A stretch of 31,943 nucleotides of DNA from DASXSB01 sp036506275 (lineage in GTDB: Bacteria; Methylomirabilota; Methylomirabilia; Rokubacteriales; CSP1-6). A model generated the notes under the pieces. That model ran no database searches. It saw nothing but the letters and a program-made list of their open reading frames with translations, and was not told where the DNA came from. This document shows positions 14,050 through 22,803 of the stretch, piece after piece (within the stretch, counting starts at the first letter, position 1; each line of letters begins with the position of its first letter). The stretch is from positions 1 to 31,943 of the forward strand of contig DASXSB010000077.1 in assembly GCA_036506275.1 (NCBI GenBank). The letters run 5' to 3'. The position numbers and the translations under genes were made by a program.

Positions 14050-15014
14050 CCGCGCGCGCCCTCGCCTTCGCCGTCGTCGTCATCGCGCTCGCGCTGTTTC
14101 CGTACGTGGCGGGAACCTATCCCGTGAAGCTGCTGCAGGAGATCCTGATCTGGGGCGTGTTCGCGATGAGCCTGGATCTCCTCATGGGCTTCACCGGGAT
14201 GGTCTCCTTCGGGCACTCCGCGTTCTTCGGTCTCGGCGGCTACGTGGCCGCGCTCGCTCTCCTGCAGTGGCCGGGGCCGCTCGCCGGTCTCGTCCTGCCC
14301 GCGGCGGCGGCGGCGCTGGCGGCGCTCGTGCTCGGCTTCCTCTCCATCCGCGTGAGCGGCGTGTACTTCATCATGCTCACGCTCGCCCTCTCGCAGATGT
14401 TCTTCGCCGTCACCTTCCAGGTGCAGCGGCTGGGGGCGGAGGATGGCATCGTCGGCGTCCCGCGCCCGCGCCTGCCCGGCGTGGATCTCGCCGGCGCCAC
14501 CGCCTTTCACCTCTACCTGGTTCTGCTCCTCGCGCTGCTCGCCGCGCTTCTCTGGCGCATCGTGCTCTCGCCGTTCGGCCACGTCCTGCGCGGGATCCAC
14601 GAGAACGAGGCGCGCATGGAAGCCGTCGGCTATCCGGTCCGCCGCTACAAGCTGCTCGCGTTCGTGATCGCGGGCACGGTGGCCGGCGTCGCGGGCGCGC
14701 TCTACACGCAGCTCAATGGCTACATCTCGCCCGACGCCTTCTTCTGGACGACGTCGGGCGAAGCGCTGTTGATGGTGATCATCGGCGGCACGGGCACGCT
14801 GGCGGGCGCCGTGCTCGGCGCCGCCGCCTTCATCCTGCTCCAGAGCCTGGTGAGCACGTACACCGAACGCTGGATGCTGATCCTCGGCGTCACGTTCATC
14901 CTCTTCGTGCTGTTCGCGCCCGGCGGCATCGTGGGCATCGTGCGGAGCGCAGGCCGGACGGTGCTCGCGTGGCCGCGGGGAGCCGCCGCCACCCGCCGCG
15001 CGCTCAGACGATGA
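14046..15014 (+). CDS. livM: LIV-type ABC transporter permease, LivM
   Basis: A 322-residue LivM-family permease. Landmarks are AMSLDLLMGFTGMVSFGHSAFFGLGG near residues 40-65, the RVSGVYFIMLTLALSQM helix, the loop GIHENEARMEAVGYPVRRYK that contacts the ATPases, and the terminal APGGIVGI. It lacks the long N-terminal extension found in E. coli LivM. Both ends overlap neighbouring genes by four bases (ATGA), so the four transporter genes from livH on are translationally coupled. Confidence 0.92.
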   Translation: MTARALAFAVVVIALALFPYVAGTYPVKLLQEILIWGVFAMSLDLLMGFTGMVSFGHSAFFGLGGYVAALALLQWPGPLAGLVLPAAAAALAALVLGFLSIRVSGVYFIMLTLALSQMFFAVTFQVQRLGAEDGIVGVPRPRLPGVDLAGATAFHLYLVLLLALLAALLWRIVLSPFGHVLRGIHENEARMEAVGYPVRRYKLLAFVIAGTVAGVAGALYTQLNGYISPDAFFWTTSGEALLMVIIGGTGTLAGAVLGAAAFILLQSLVSTYTERWMLILGVTFILFVLFAPGGIVGIVRSAGRTVLAWPRGAAATRRALRR

Positions 15015-15763
15015 CGGCACTGCTGGAGCTCGATCGGCTCGCGCGGTCGTTCGGGGCCGTCAACGCCGTGAACGGCGTCTCGCTTGCCGTCGAGCCGCGT
15101 GAGCGGCGCGCGCTCATCGGTCCCAACGGCGCCGGCAAGACGACCGTCTTCAACCTGATCACGGGCCAGCTCACGCCGAACGCGGGACGCATTCTCTTCG
15201 AGGGCCGGCCGATCACGGACCTCACCCCGCACGCCATCGCGCGCCGCGGCCTCTCGCGCTCGTTCCAGCGCACCAACGTCTTCCCGCGGCTGACCGTCCT
15301 CGAGAACATGCGCCTGGCGGCGGCCGCGAACGCGCGCGGGAGCTACGACCTCTTCGGCTCCGTCGCGCGCCTGGCGGCGCCGCTCGCGAAGGCGCGCGCG
15401 ATCGCGGACGCGGTGGGGCTCGCCGATCGCGCGGGGGAGCCGGCGGCGCGCCTCTCCTACGGCGAGCAGCGCCAGCTCGAGGTCGGCATCGCGCTCGCGA
15501 CGTCGCCCAAGCTCCTGCTGCTGGACGAGCCCACGGCGGGCATGTCGCCCGAGGAGACGCAGCGGATGACGCAGCTCCTGGCGGGGCTTCCCCGCGAGGT
15601 GACCTTGCTCATCATCGAGCACGACATGGACATCGTGTTCTCGCTGGCGGACCGGATCACCGTGCTCCACGGCGGTGAGGTCCTGTCGGAAGGAACGCCG
15701 GCGGCCGTGCGCGCCGATCCCCGCGTCTACGACGTGTACCTCGGCACCGGCGACGGGAAGTGA
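15011..15763 (+). CDS. livG: LIV-type ABC transporter ATP-binding protein, LivG
   Basis: A 250-residue ATPase. Walker A GPNGAGKT (residues 37-44), Q-loop SFQRTNVF, signature LSYGEQRQLEVG, Walker B LLLLDEPTAGMS and switch His in IIEHDMDIVF are all intact. The modified signature (SYGEQ rather than SGGQ) is normal for LivG. It pairs with LivF on the cytoplasmic face of the LivH-LivM channel. Confidence 0.93.
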   Translation: MTALLELDRLARSFGAVNAVNGVSLAVEPRERRALIGPNGAGKTTVFNLITGQLTPNAGRILFEGRPITDLTPHAIARRGLSRSFQRTNVFPRLTVLENMRLAAAANARGSYDLFGSVARLAAPLAKARAIADAVGLADRAGEPAARLSYGEQRQLEVGIALATSPKLLLLDEPTAGMSPEETQRMTQLLAGLPREVTLLIIEHDMDIVFSLADRITVLHGGEVLSEGTPAAVRADPRVYDVYLGTGDGK

Positions 15764-16515
15764 TGCTCGACATCGACGCCGTGCACACGTACTACGGCGA
15801 GAGTCACATCCTGCACGGGGTGTCGCTCGCGCTGGCGGCAGGAGAGGCGGTGGCGATCCTCGGCCGCAACGGCGCCGGGAAGACGACGCTCATCCGCACG
15901 ATCGTCGGTTTCACGCCGCCCCGCCGCGGGACCGTGACGTTCGGCGGCCGCGCCATCCACCGCCAGACGCCGTACCGGATCGCGCGCCTCGGCATCGGCC
16001 TCGTGCCCCAGGGGCGCCGGATCTTCGCGCCGCTCACCGTCACCGAGAACTTGCTCCTCGGCGCCGGGCGCGGGGGCGGTCCCGGGCGGGTGGGCGGCGC
16101 CGGGCGGCCCGGCGGCGCCGACGGCAGGGACGCCGGCGTCTTCTCGCGCGAGCGGATCTACGCGCTCTTCCCGCGCCTGCGCGAGCGCGGCGCGCAGAGC
16201 GGGGGCACGCTGTCGGGCGGCGAGCAGCAGATGCTCGCCATCGGCCGCGCGCTCATGACGAATCCGAAACTGCTCCTGCTGGACGAGCCATCGGAAGGCC
16301 TGGCGCCGCGGGTGGTGGGTGAGATCGGCCGCGTGCTGGTCGGACTCAAAGGCGAAGGTCTCTCGATCCTGCTCGTCGAGCAGAACGTGCCACTCGCGCT
16401 GCGCGTGGCCGACCGCGTCTACGTCATGAACAAGGGGCAGATTGTGTACCATGGATCTCCGGCCGAGCTGGACGCGAACGAGGACGTGAAGCATCGCTAC
16501 CTGGGAGTCTCCTGA
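15763..16515 (+). CDS. livF: LIV-type ABC transporter ATP-binding protein, LivF, with Gly-rich insertion
   Basis: A 250-residue ATPase with Walker A GRNGAGKT (34-41), Q-loop VPQGRRIF, signature LSGGEQQMLAIG, Walker B LLLLDEPSEGLAP and switch motif VEQN. The start is ATG 15763, sharing one base with the livG stop; a GTG at 15760 is possible. Between the TENLLLG helix and the RIYALFPRL segment lies a Gly/Arg/Ala-rich stretch (residues 101-126, bases 16063-16140). It is longer than the equivalent part of a typical LivF (about 235 residues total) and looks like expanded GC-rich sequence. The domain otherwise reads as functional. Confidence 0.92.
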   Translation: MLDIDAVHTYYGESHILHGVSLALAAGEAVAILGRNGAGKTTLIRTIVGFTPPRRGTVTFGGRAIHRQTPYRIARLGIGLVPQGRRIFAPLTVTENLLLGAGRGGGPGRVGGAGRPGGADGRDAGVFSRERIYALFPRLRERGAQSGGTLSGGEQQMLAIGRALMTNPKLLLLDEPSEGLAPRVVGEIGRVLVGLKGEGLSILLVEQNVPLALRVADRVYVMNKGQIVYHGSPAELDANEDVKHRYLGVS

Positions 16516-16517
16516 CG

Positions 16518-17366
16518 ATGACCCCATCCGCTTTTCCGGAGACGGCGACGCCGAGCGACCGGGTGGGCCGCGTGCTCGGCCTCAATCCCGGCCTCATGAC
16601 GGGTCCCGGCACCAACACGTATCTGGTCGGCCGCCGCGACCCGATCCTGATCGACACCGGGGCCGGCGTGCCCGGGTACGTGCCGTTGCTCGAGCGCTAC
16701 CTCGGCGAGCGCGGCTGGCGACGGCCGGCGCGCGTCCTGCTCACGCACCGCCACCGCGATCACATCGGCGGCGTCGCCGACGTGCGCGCGCGCTTTCCCG
16801 GCCTTCCCGTGGCCAAGATGCTCCACCGCGATGCGGGGCTGCCGGAGGGCATCGACGATCTGCGCGACGGGCAGGTCGTGCACGGCGACGACGTGACGCT
16901 GGTGCCCGTATACACGCCGGGCCACGCGTCGGATCACCTCTGCTACTACCTGGCCGAGGAGAAGGCGCTCTTCACGGGCGATGTCGTGCTGGGCGGCTCC
17001 ACGACCGTGATTCCGTCCGACGACGGCGATCTCGTCGCCTACCTCGATTCGCTGGAGCGCCTGCTCGCGCTCGACGTCCAGCGCATCTATCCCGCGCACG
17101 GCCCGGTGATCGAGGACGGACCGGGACGCATCCGCGACTACATCGCGCACCGGCACGAGCGCGAGGCCCAGATCCTCGCTGCCCTTCGCGATGGCGTCGC
17201 CACCATCCCCGCCATGGTCGCGCGCATCTACGTCGACGTGGCGCCCGCGCTCCATCCGGTGGCCGCCATGTCGGTGGAGTCGCACCTGAGAAAGCTCGCC
17301 AAGGAGGGACGCGTGGGAGAGATCAAGGAGCGCGACGCGCCGTCGCGCTGGGAGCTTCGAAGGTGA
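16518..17366 (+). CDS. MBL-fold metallo-hydrolase, LACTB2-like
   Basis: A 282-residue metallo-beta-lactamase-fold protein beginning two bases after livF. The metal site is complete: THRHRDHIGG (His77, His79, Asp81, His82), PGHASDH, FTGDVVLGG and PAHGPV. A C-terminal winged-helix-like region (AMSVESHLRKLAKEGRVGEI) is typical of the LACTB2 subgroup, whose human member is an endoribonuclease. Bacterial relatives are often annotated only as hydrolases. In this position it could hydrolyse a thioester or lactone of the upstream pathway, but that is speculation. It converges with the minus-strand gene, with four bases between the stop codons. Confidence 0.85.
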   Translation: MTPSAFPETATPSDRVGRVLGLNPGLMTGPGTNTYLVGRRDPILIDTGAGVPGYVPLLERYLGERGWRRPARVLLTHRHRDHIGGVADVRARFPGLPVAKMLHRDAGLPEGIDDLRDGQVVHGDDVTLVPVYTPGHASDHLCYYLAEEKALFTGDVVLGGSTTVIPSDDGDLVAYLDSLERLLALDVQRIYPAHGPVIEDGPGRIRDYIAHRHEREAQILAALRDGVATIPAMVARIYVDVAPALHPVAAMSVESHLRKLAKEGRVGEIKERDAPSRWELRR

Positions 17367-17370
17367 GCGA

Positions 17371-17937
17371 CTAGTGACCGAAGATTCGCTTGAAGCCGCC
17401 GAGGGTGTCGCCGGCGGCGCGCGCCGGCGCCGGCGTCGCGGGCGGAATCGCCTTGATCGCGCGCTCGGGTGGTCGGCCGACCGCCGAGACGGGAACGGGG
17501 GCGGACCCGCGGGCGCGTAGCCGCACGTGGATCACCGCCTTCTGTCCACCCTGCACGACGACCTGACGCACCTCGGGACCGAACCCGGGATGCGTGACGA
17601 GGATCCGGTACGTCCCTTCCTTCACGGCGTAGGCGGCGCGCCCGTCGGCGCTCGGCGTGAGCGTGGTGACGAGCGCGTTCTGCGGCGTCAGGATCTCGAT
17701 GGTGGCGCCGCTCACGGGTCGCTCCAGCCGCACGTCCTGCACCACGGTGACGACCTGGCCGATGTCGGCGGGGCCGCCAAAGTGCTCGTGCAGGGTGACG
17801 GCGGCGGCGGCGATGGAGAGCACGCCGGCGACCGTTCCGATGATTGCCTGGAGATGGATGAGCGGCCACTCCCGGAGACGCAGCGACGCCTGGCGCAGCG
17901 TGGAGAGACGTGACCACACGGGGGAGGGGTCGATCAC
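17371..17937 (-). CDS. Single-pass membrane protein with carboxypeptidase-regulatory/PEGA-like domain
   Basis: A 188-residue protein I can describe but not name. A short cytoplasmic N-terminus (about 30 residues) is followed by one transmembrane helix (residues 32-50, IIGTVAGVLSIAAAAVTL). Then comes a beta-sandwich-like domain (about 60-140: VRLERPVSGATIEILTPQN and GTYRILVTHPGFGPEVRQV). The repeating pattern resembles carboxypeptidase-regulatory or PEGA domains that mediate protein or wall contacts outside the membrane. A Pro/Ala-rich tail ends the protein. The GTG start overlaps the stop of the upstream gamma-glutamyl hydrolase gene (GTGA), so both share one transcript. Confidence 0.7.
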   Translation of the reverse strand: MIDPSPVWSRLSTLRQASLRLREWPLIHLQAIIGTVAGVLSIAAAAVTLHEHFGGPADIGQVVTVVQDVRLERPVSGATIEILTPQNALVTTLTPSADGRAAYAVKEGTYRILVTHPGFGPEVRQVVVQGGQKAVIHVRLRARGSAPVPVSAVGRPPERAIKAIPPATPAPARAAGDTLGGFKRIFGH

Positions 17938-18665
17938 CGCTCACGCGCTCCCGAGCGCGCCGCCGTGACGAGCGCGGCGAAGAGGTCGTCGGCGGCGCGA
18001 TCGTGACCGACGAGATCCTCGGGGTGCCACTGCACGCCCACCACGAAGGGCCGATCCGCCATCTCGACGCCCTCGACGATCCCGTCCGGCGACGCCGCCG
18101 ACACCGCGAGGCCGCGACCGAGCGCCTTGATCGACTGATGGTGGAACGTGTTCACCTCCAGCGACAGCGTCTTCACGATGGCGGCCAGACGCGTGCCTGC
18201 CGTGATCTTCACGGAGTGCGTGGGGAGGTGACGGAGATCCTTCTGGCTGTGCGCGATCGGTGAGCCGGGCTCGCTCGGAATGTCCTGGTAGAGGGTGCCG
18301 CCGAGGGCGACGTTCAGAACTTGCAATCCGCGACAGATCGCGAGGAGCGGAAGATCACGCGCGAGCGCGCGGCCGGTGACGTCGAGCTCGAGGGCGTCGC
18401 GCGCTTCGGACACCTCGTACACCGCGGGATGGCGTGACTCTCCGAACCGCGCGGGATCGAGATCGCCGCCGCCGGTGAGCAGGAGCCCCGCGAGCCGGGA
18501 CCACAGGGCATCGCGCGACGTCTCGTCCAGCGTCGGCGGCAGGAGCACGGGCACGCCGCCCGCCTGCTGCACGGCGTGCAGATACGCAGTGTTGACGTAC
18601 GCGCGCTCGGGATAGGCGCCGACGGAGATCGAGGTGGTCACGCCGATCAGCGGCGCCACACCCAT
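17934..18665 (-). CDS. Class I glutamine-amidotransferase-like gamma-glutamyl hydrolase (peptidase C26, PuuD-like)
   Basis: A 243-residue enzyme of the gamma-glutamyl-GABA hydrolase group. The nucleophile elbow LAICRGLQVLN gives Cys111, and QWHPED gives His214 and Glu216, completing the triad. LLLTGGGDLDP and the FHHQSIK segment are typical of PuuD-like proteins, which hydrolyse gamma-glutamyl amides such as gamma-glutamyl-GABA in putrescine breakdown. No other putrescine-pathway gene is present. It starts 32 bases from a divergently transcribed gamma-glutamyltransferase, suggesting shared regulation and a joint role in gamma-glutamyl compound turnover (inference). It is co-transcribed with the membrane protein after it. 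Confidence 0.87.
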   Translation of the reverse strand: MGVAPLIGVTTSISVGAYPERAYVNTAYLHAVQQAGGVPVLLPPTLDETSRDALWSRLAGLLLTGGGDLDPARFGESRHPAVYEVSEARDALELDVTGRALARDLPLLAICRGLQVLNVALGGTLYQDIPSEPGSPIAHSQKDLRHLPTHSVKITAGTRLAAIVKTLSLEVNTFHHQSIKALGRGLAVSAASPDGIVEGVEMADRPFVVGVQWHPEDLVGHDRAADDLFAALVTAARSGARER

Positions 18666-18696
18666 GAAGCCAGCCTAGCACGGTTGCGGATGGGCT

Positions 18697-20451
18697 ATGA
18701 TGGCCTCCGTCATGGCCCTTGATTCGGCCGCCTCCCAGCAGTCCGCGCCCGCCCACGCCCCCACGGCCACGGCCCAGGTCATCGGATCGCGGTGGGCGGT
18801 GGCGGCGGGCCACCCTCTGGCCGCGGAGGCGGCGGCCCGCATCCTGAGCGCCGGGGGCAACGCCGTGGACGCGGGGGTGGCGGCCGGCATCTGCCTCGGC
18901 GTCGTCCACACGGACATGGTGAGCGTCGCCGGCGTGGCCCCGATCCTCGTCCACGTCGCGCGGTCGAACGAGACCTGGCAGGTCTCCGGCGTCGGGCCCT
19001 ATCCTCGCGCGTCCACGCTCGAGTACTTCCGCCGGCTCGGCAACGAGATTCCTCAGGGCCTGGCCCGCACCGTCGTCCCCGCCGCGCCCGACGCCTGGTG
19101 CACCGCGCTCGCGCGCTGGGGCACGATGTCGTTCGCGGACGTCGCCGCGCCCGCCACCGAACATGCCGAGCGGGGCTTTCCGGTGTCGCCCTTCTCCGCG
19201 TATTTGATGGGCAGCAAGGCCGCCGGCTATACGCGCTGGCCGACCTCCGCCGCGCTGTACCTGAAGGACGGCCGCGCCTATCGCACGGGCGAGATCCTCG
19301 TGCAGGCGGAGCTGGGGGCGACGCTGCGACGCATGGCCGCGGCCGAGGCGAAGCGCGGCGGCACGCGCGTGGAGGGTGTGCGCGCCGCCCGCGACGAGTT
19401 CTATCGCGGGGAGACGGCGCGCCGCATCGCCGAGTTCCATCGGGCCGAGGACGGTCCGCTCACCGCCGCCGATCTCGCCGACTTCGCGGTGGAGGTGGCG
19501 CCGGCGCTGCGCACGTCGTTCGGCGCCTACGAAGTCGCCGCCTGCGGCTTCTGGTGTCAGGGCCCCGTGCTCCTCCAGATGCTGAACATGCTGGAGGGCG
19601 TCGACCTGAAAACCCTGGGCCACAACTCGCCGAAGTACCTGCATCGCATCGTGGAGACGATCAAGATCGCGTTCGCCGACCGCGATGCGTCCTACGGCGA
19701 CCCGCACTTCGTGAACGTCCCCGCCGAGCGGCTGCTGTCGAAGGCGTATGCCGCCGAGCGCCGGCGCCTCGTCCACGACCGGGCGTGGCGCGAGATGCCG
19801 CCCACCGAGCGCATGACCGGCACCGGAACCCGCGCCGCGGTGGCGGTGGCGGGCGGCTCCGATGAGCCCCTCGACACCAGCTACGTCGCCGTCGTCGACG
19901 GCGACGGCAACGCCTTCTCGGCCACGCCGAGCGATCCGAACGTCGATTCTCCCGTGGTGGCCGGTGTCGGGTGCGTGGTGTCTCCGCGCGGCTCGCAGGG
20001 ATGGCTCGATCCCTCGCATCCGAGCGTGGTGGCGCCGCGGAAGCGACCCCGCCTCACACCCGCGCCCGCGATGGCGTTCACGGGAGGGCGCCTGCTCATG
20101 CCGTTCGGGACGCCGGGCGGCGACGTGCAGCAGCAGGCGATGCTGCAGGTCTTCCTCAACATGACGGTGTTCGGCATGAGTCCTCAGATTTCGGTGGAGG
20201 CGCCGCGGGTGGCGTCGCGCAGCTTCCCCGACTCGTTCTGGCCGCATCCGTACGCGCCCGGCAAGCTCGAGGTGGAGCGCCGGCTCCCTCGTGACACGCG
20301 GGACGCGCTCGCCGCCGCCGGCCACGAGGTGTCGGAGTGGCCGGAGTGGGAATGGCGCGCGGGCGCGGTGTGCGCGGTGCAGGTCGGCCCCGACGGCGCG
20401 CGCTGGGGCGCCGCCGATCCGCGCCGCGGCTGTCTCGCCATCGCGCGCTGA
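18697..20451 (+). CDS. ggt: Gamma-glutamyltransferase-family Ntn hydrolase
   Basis: A 584-residue precursor of the gamma-glutamyltranspeptidase family, which cleaves itself into two chains and hydrolyses or transfers gamma-glutamyl groups. The self-cleavage/nucleophile motif reads LDTSYVAVVDGDGNAFSAT, with Thr394 (numbered from 18697) as the expected nucleophile; TTH is more usual than TSY at this site. MPFGTPGGDVQQQAML is the family's late conserved block. No signal peptide is visible, so a cytoplasmic location is likely, unlike E. coli Ggt. Possible starts are ATG 18697, 18700 and 18712. A TATGAT at 18695-18700 could be a -10 box, in which case the 18712 ATG would be nearly leaderless. Family members also include acylases such as cephalosporin acylase, so the substrate is open. 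Confidence 0.87.
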   Translation: MMASVMALDSAASQQSAPAHAPTATAQVIGSRWAVAAGHPLAAEAAARILSAGGNAVDAGVAAGICLGVVHTDMVSVAGVAPILVHVARSNETWQVSGVGPYPRASTLEYFRRLGNEIPQGLARTVVPAAPDAWCTALARWGTMSFADVAAPATEHAERGFPVSPFSAYLMGSKAAGYTRWPTSAALYLKDGRAYRTGEILVQAELGATLRRMAAAEAKRGGTRVEGVRAARDEFYRGETARRIAEFHRAEDGPLTAADLADFAVEVAPALRTSFGAYEVAACGFWCQGPVLLQMLNMLEGVDLKTLGHNSPKYLHRIVETIKIAFADRDASYGDPHFVNVPAERLLSKAYAAERRRLVHDRAWREMPPTERMTGTGTRAAVAVAGGSDEPLDTSYVAVVDGDGNAFSATPSDPNVDSPVVAGVGCVVSPRGSQGWLDPSHPSVVAPRKRPRLTPAPAMAFTGGRLLMPFGTPGGDVQQQAMLQVFLNMTVFGMSPQISVEAPRVASRSFPDSFWPHPYAPGKLEVERRLPRDTRDALAAAGHEVSEWPEWEWRAGAVCAVQVGPDGARWGAADPRRGCLAIAR

Positions 20452-20467
20452 CGTCCGGCCCCGCCCC

Positions 20468-21259
20468 ATGCCCGACTCCCGCACGCTCCGATTGCGAGAT
20501 CGGGTCGCGCTCGTCACCGGGGCCGGGCGCGGCATCGGCCAGGCCATCGCGCTCGCCTTCGCGCGCGAGGGCGCCCGCGTGGCCGTGGCCGAGATCGATC
20601 CCACCACCGCCGCCGCCACCGCCCGGCGCCTCGGGCGTCAGGGCCTCGCGCTCACCATGGACGTGAGCGACTCTCACTCCGTGAACGAGGGTTTCGCCGA
20701 GATCGATCGTCGCTGGAAGCGCATCGACATCGCGGTCACCAACGCCGCCATCGAGCCCATCGTCCCCTTCCTGGAGCTGCCGGAGGCGACGTGGGACCGC
20801 ATCATCGACGTCAACCTCAAGGGGACGTTCCTGGTGGCGCAGGCGGCGGCCCGGCGCATGGCGAAGCGCGGCCGCGGGGTCATCATCACGCTCTCGTCCG
20901 TCAACGCGGAGGTGGCGCGGCCCGAGTCCGCCGCCTACGCCGCCACCAAGGGCGGCGTCCGCCAGCTCACGAAAGCGATGGCGATCGCCCTCGCGCCTCA
21001 CGGCATCCGCGTGAACGCGATCGGGCCGGGGACGATCGTGACCGGCCTCACGCGCCATCTGCTGAGGGACAAGAAGTGGCGCGACGCCGTGTACTCGCGC
21101 ACGCCCCTCCAGCGGGTGGCGGAGCCGCGGGAGGTGGCGGAGGTCGCGGTGTTCCTCGCCTCCGACGCGTCGTCGTACATGACGGGCAGCACCGTCTACG
21201 TCGACGGCGGCCGCCTCGCGCTCAACGGCTTGATGCCGCTCCGGCGGTCGCGGCGATGA
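20468..21259 (+). CDS. Short-chain dehydrogenase/reductase (FabG-like SDR)
   Basis: A 263-residue classical SDR using NAD(P)(H). Rossmann motif TGAGRGIG (17-24), the structural NAG motif in the variant TNAAIEP (91-97), catalytic Ser143/144, Tyr157-x3-Lys161 (YAATK) and the PGTI segment are seen. The late DGGRLALNGLM differs slightly from FabG. It starts 16 bases after the ggt stop and overlaps the CoA ligase start by four bases. That ligase partnership suggests an oxidation or reduction step on a CoA-linked or free hydroxy-acid intermediate rather than fatty-acid synthesis. Confidence 0.9.
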   Translation: MPDSRTLRLRDRVALVTGAGRGIGQAIALAFAREGARVAVAEIDPTTAAATARRLGRQGLALTMDVSDSHSVNEGFAEIDRRWKRIDIAVTNAAIEPIVPFLELPEATWDRIIDVNLKGTFLVAQAAARRMAKRGRGVIITLSSVNAEVARPESAAYAATKGGVRQLTKAMAIALAPHGIRVNAIGPGTIVTGLTRHLLRDKKWRDAVYSRTPLQRVAEPREVAEVAVFLASDASSYMTGSTVYVDGGRLALNGLMPLRRSRR

Positions 21260-22803
21260 CGGCGCCGGCGGCAACCGACCTCCTCGCCGCCCACGCCGCG
21301 CGCACGCCCGACCGGCCCGCCCTCATCGAGGGCGAGCGCCGTCTCACGTGGGCGGAATTCGTCGAGCGTCGCAACCGCGTCGCCAACGCGCTGCACGCGC
21401 TCGACGTCGAGCCCGGCGAGCACGTGGTCGTCTACGCCGCCAACTCCCTCGAGAACATCGTGGCCTCCGCCGCCGCGCGGGCGGCGGGCGCGGTGCCGGT
21501 TCCCATGAACCATCGGCTCGCGGACGAGGAGGTCCGCTACATCCTCGACGACGCCGACGCGGCGGCCGTGTTCGTGAGCGATGGTTTCCTGCCGCGCGCC
21601 GAGCGCGTGCGGGGCGGCGCCACCACCGTGCGCCACTGGATCGCGATCGGGGACGAGCGGCCGGCGTGGGCGCATGCCTTCGACGACCTCGTCGCTCGCG
21701 GGAGCGCGGCGGCGCCCGCCACCGCCGGTGCCCAGGGCGCGGGCGCCTCCATGGTCTACACGGCGGGGACGACGGGAAAACCGAAGGGCGCGTTGCGGCG
21801 CGCAGTGGACCCGACCTCGGTCGTCGCGCGACTGCGCGACCTCGACCTCGCCGACGGCTCCCACATCCACCTCGTGGCGGGACCGCTCTACCACTCGGCG
21901 CCGGGCGGCTTCGCCCTCTACGCTCACCTCTTCGGCTCCACGGTGGTGGTGATGCCGCGCTTCGATCCGGAGGCGGCCCTCGCCACCATCGCCCGCCACC
22001 GGTGCACGAGCACGTTCATGGCGCCCACCCTCTTGAAGCGCATCGTCGATCTTCCCGACGCCGTGCGCGCACGCCACGACGTGTCGTCGATGCGCGTGAT
22101 CGTGGTGGCGGCGGCGCCGTGTCCGATGCGCGTGAAGGAGGAGGTCGTTCGCCACTTCGGGCCCGTGCTCTACGAGTTCTACGGCTCCACCGAGCTCGGG
22201 ATCAACACCGTCCTCAAGCCCGAGGACGTCCTGCGCAAGCCCCACTCCTGCGGCCGCGCCGCCACCGACATCGATCTCGCCATCCTCGACGACAATGGCC
22301 GCCCGCTCCCGCCGCGAGAGCCCGGCGAGCTCTTCGTGCGCCGCTACTCGGGCGTGTTCGACGAGTACTGGAAGAAACCGGAGGCCACGCGCCAGACCGA
22401 GCGCGACGGCTGGCTCTCCGTGGGCGACGTGGCGTGGATGGACGAGGACGGCTTCGTCTACATCTGCGACCGCAAGCGCGACATGATCATCTCGGGCGGC
22501 GTGAACATCTATCCCGCCGAGATCGAGGACGTCCTCCACCGTCATCCCGCCGTCCAGGACGTCGCGGTCTTCGGCGTCCCCGACGACGAGTGGGGCGAGC
22601 GCGTCCACGCCGCCGTCCAGCTCCGCCCCGGTCACGCCCTCGACGCCGCCGGCGTGATCGCCTGCGCGCGCGAGCACCTCGGCGGTTACAAGGTCCCGCG
22701 CGAGGTCTCCTTCCACGAGGAGCTGCCACGCGACACCGCCGGCAAGCTCGTGAAGCGTCTGCTGCGCGACCGCTTCTGGGAGGGCCGAGCGGCGAAGGTG
22801 TGA
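21256..22803 (+). CDS. Long/medium-chain-type acyl-CoA synthetase (ANL superfamily)
   Basis: A 515-residue adenylate-forming CoA ligase. The motifs are YTAGTTGKPKG (about 165-175), YGSTE (A5), DGWLSVGDVAW (A7), DRKRDMIISGGVNIYP (A8) and the final DTAGKLVKR with the catalytic Lys. The A8 block is like FadD/crotonobetaine-type ligases rather than the benzoate type upstream. It is translationally coupled to the SDR before it and to an orphan LIV permease after it (four-base overlaps both sides). That suggests a small catabolic module for an imported carboxylic acid. Substrate unknown. Confidence 0.9.
   Translation: MTAPAATDLLAAHAARTPDRPALIEGERRLTWAEFVERRNRVANALHALDVEPGEHVVVYAANSLENIVASAAARAAGAVPVPMNHRLADEEVRYILDDADAAAVFVSDGFLPRAERVRGGATTVRHWIAIGDERPAWAHAFDDLVARGSAAAPATAGAQGAGASMVYTAGTTGKPKGALRRAVDPTSVVARLRDLDLADGSHIHLVAGPLYHSAPGGFALYAHLFGSTVVVMPRFDPEAALATIARHRCTSTFMAPTLLKRIVDLPDAVRARHDVSSMRVIVVAAAPCPMRVKEEVVRHFGPVLYEFYGSTELGINTVLKPEDVLRKPHSCGRAATDIDLAILDDNGRPLPPREPGELFVRRYSGVFDEYWKKPEATRQTERDGWLSVGDVAWMDEDGFVYICDRKRDMIISGGVNIYPAEIEDVLHRHPAVQDVAVFGVPDDEWGERVHAAVQLRPGHALDAAGVIACAREHLGGYKVPREVSFHEELPRDTAGKLVKRLLRDRFWEGRAAKV

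Noticed and set aside
16063..16140. Frameshift or assembly error in livF
   Set aside because: The frame stays open and the conserved motifs before and after are in phase, so an in-frame expansion explains it.
18355..20619. A 754-codon minus-strand open frame opposite the gamma-glutamyltransferase
   Set aside because: Arg/His/Gly-rich translation without recognisable motifs, fully covered by well-supported genes on either strand.
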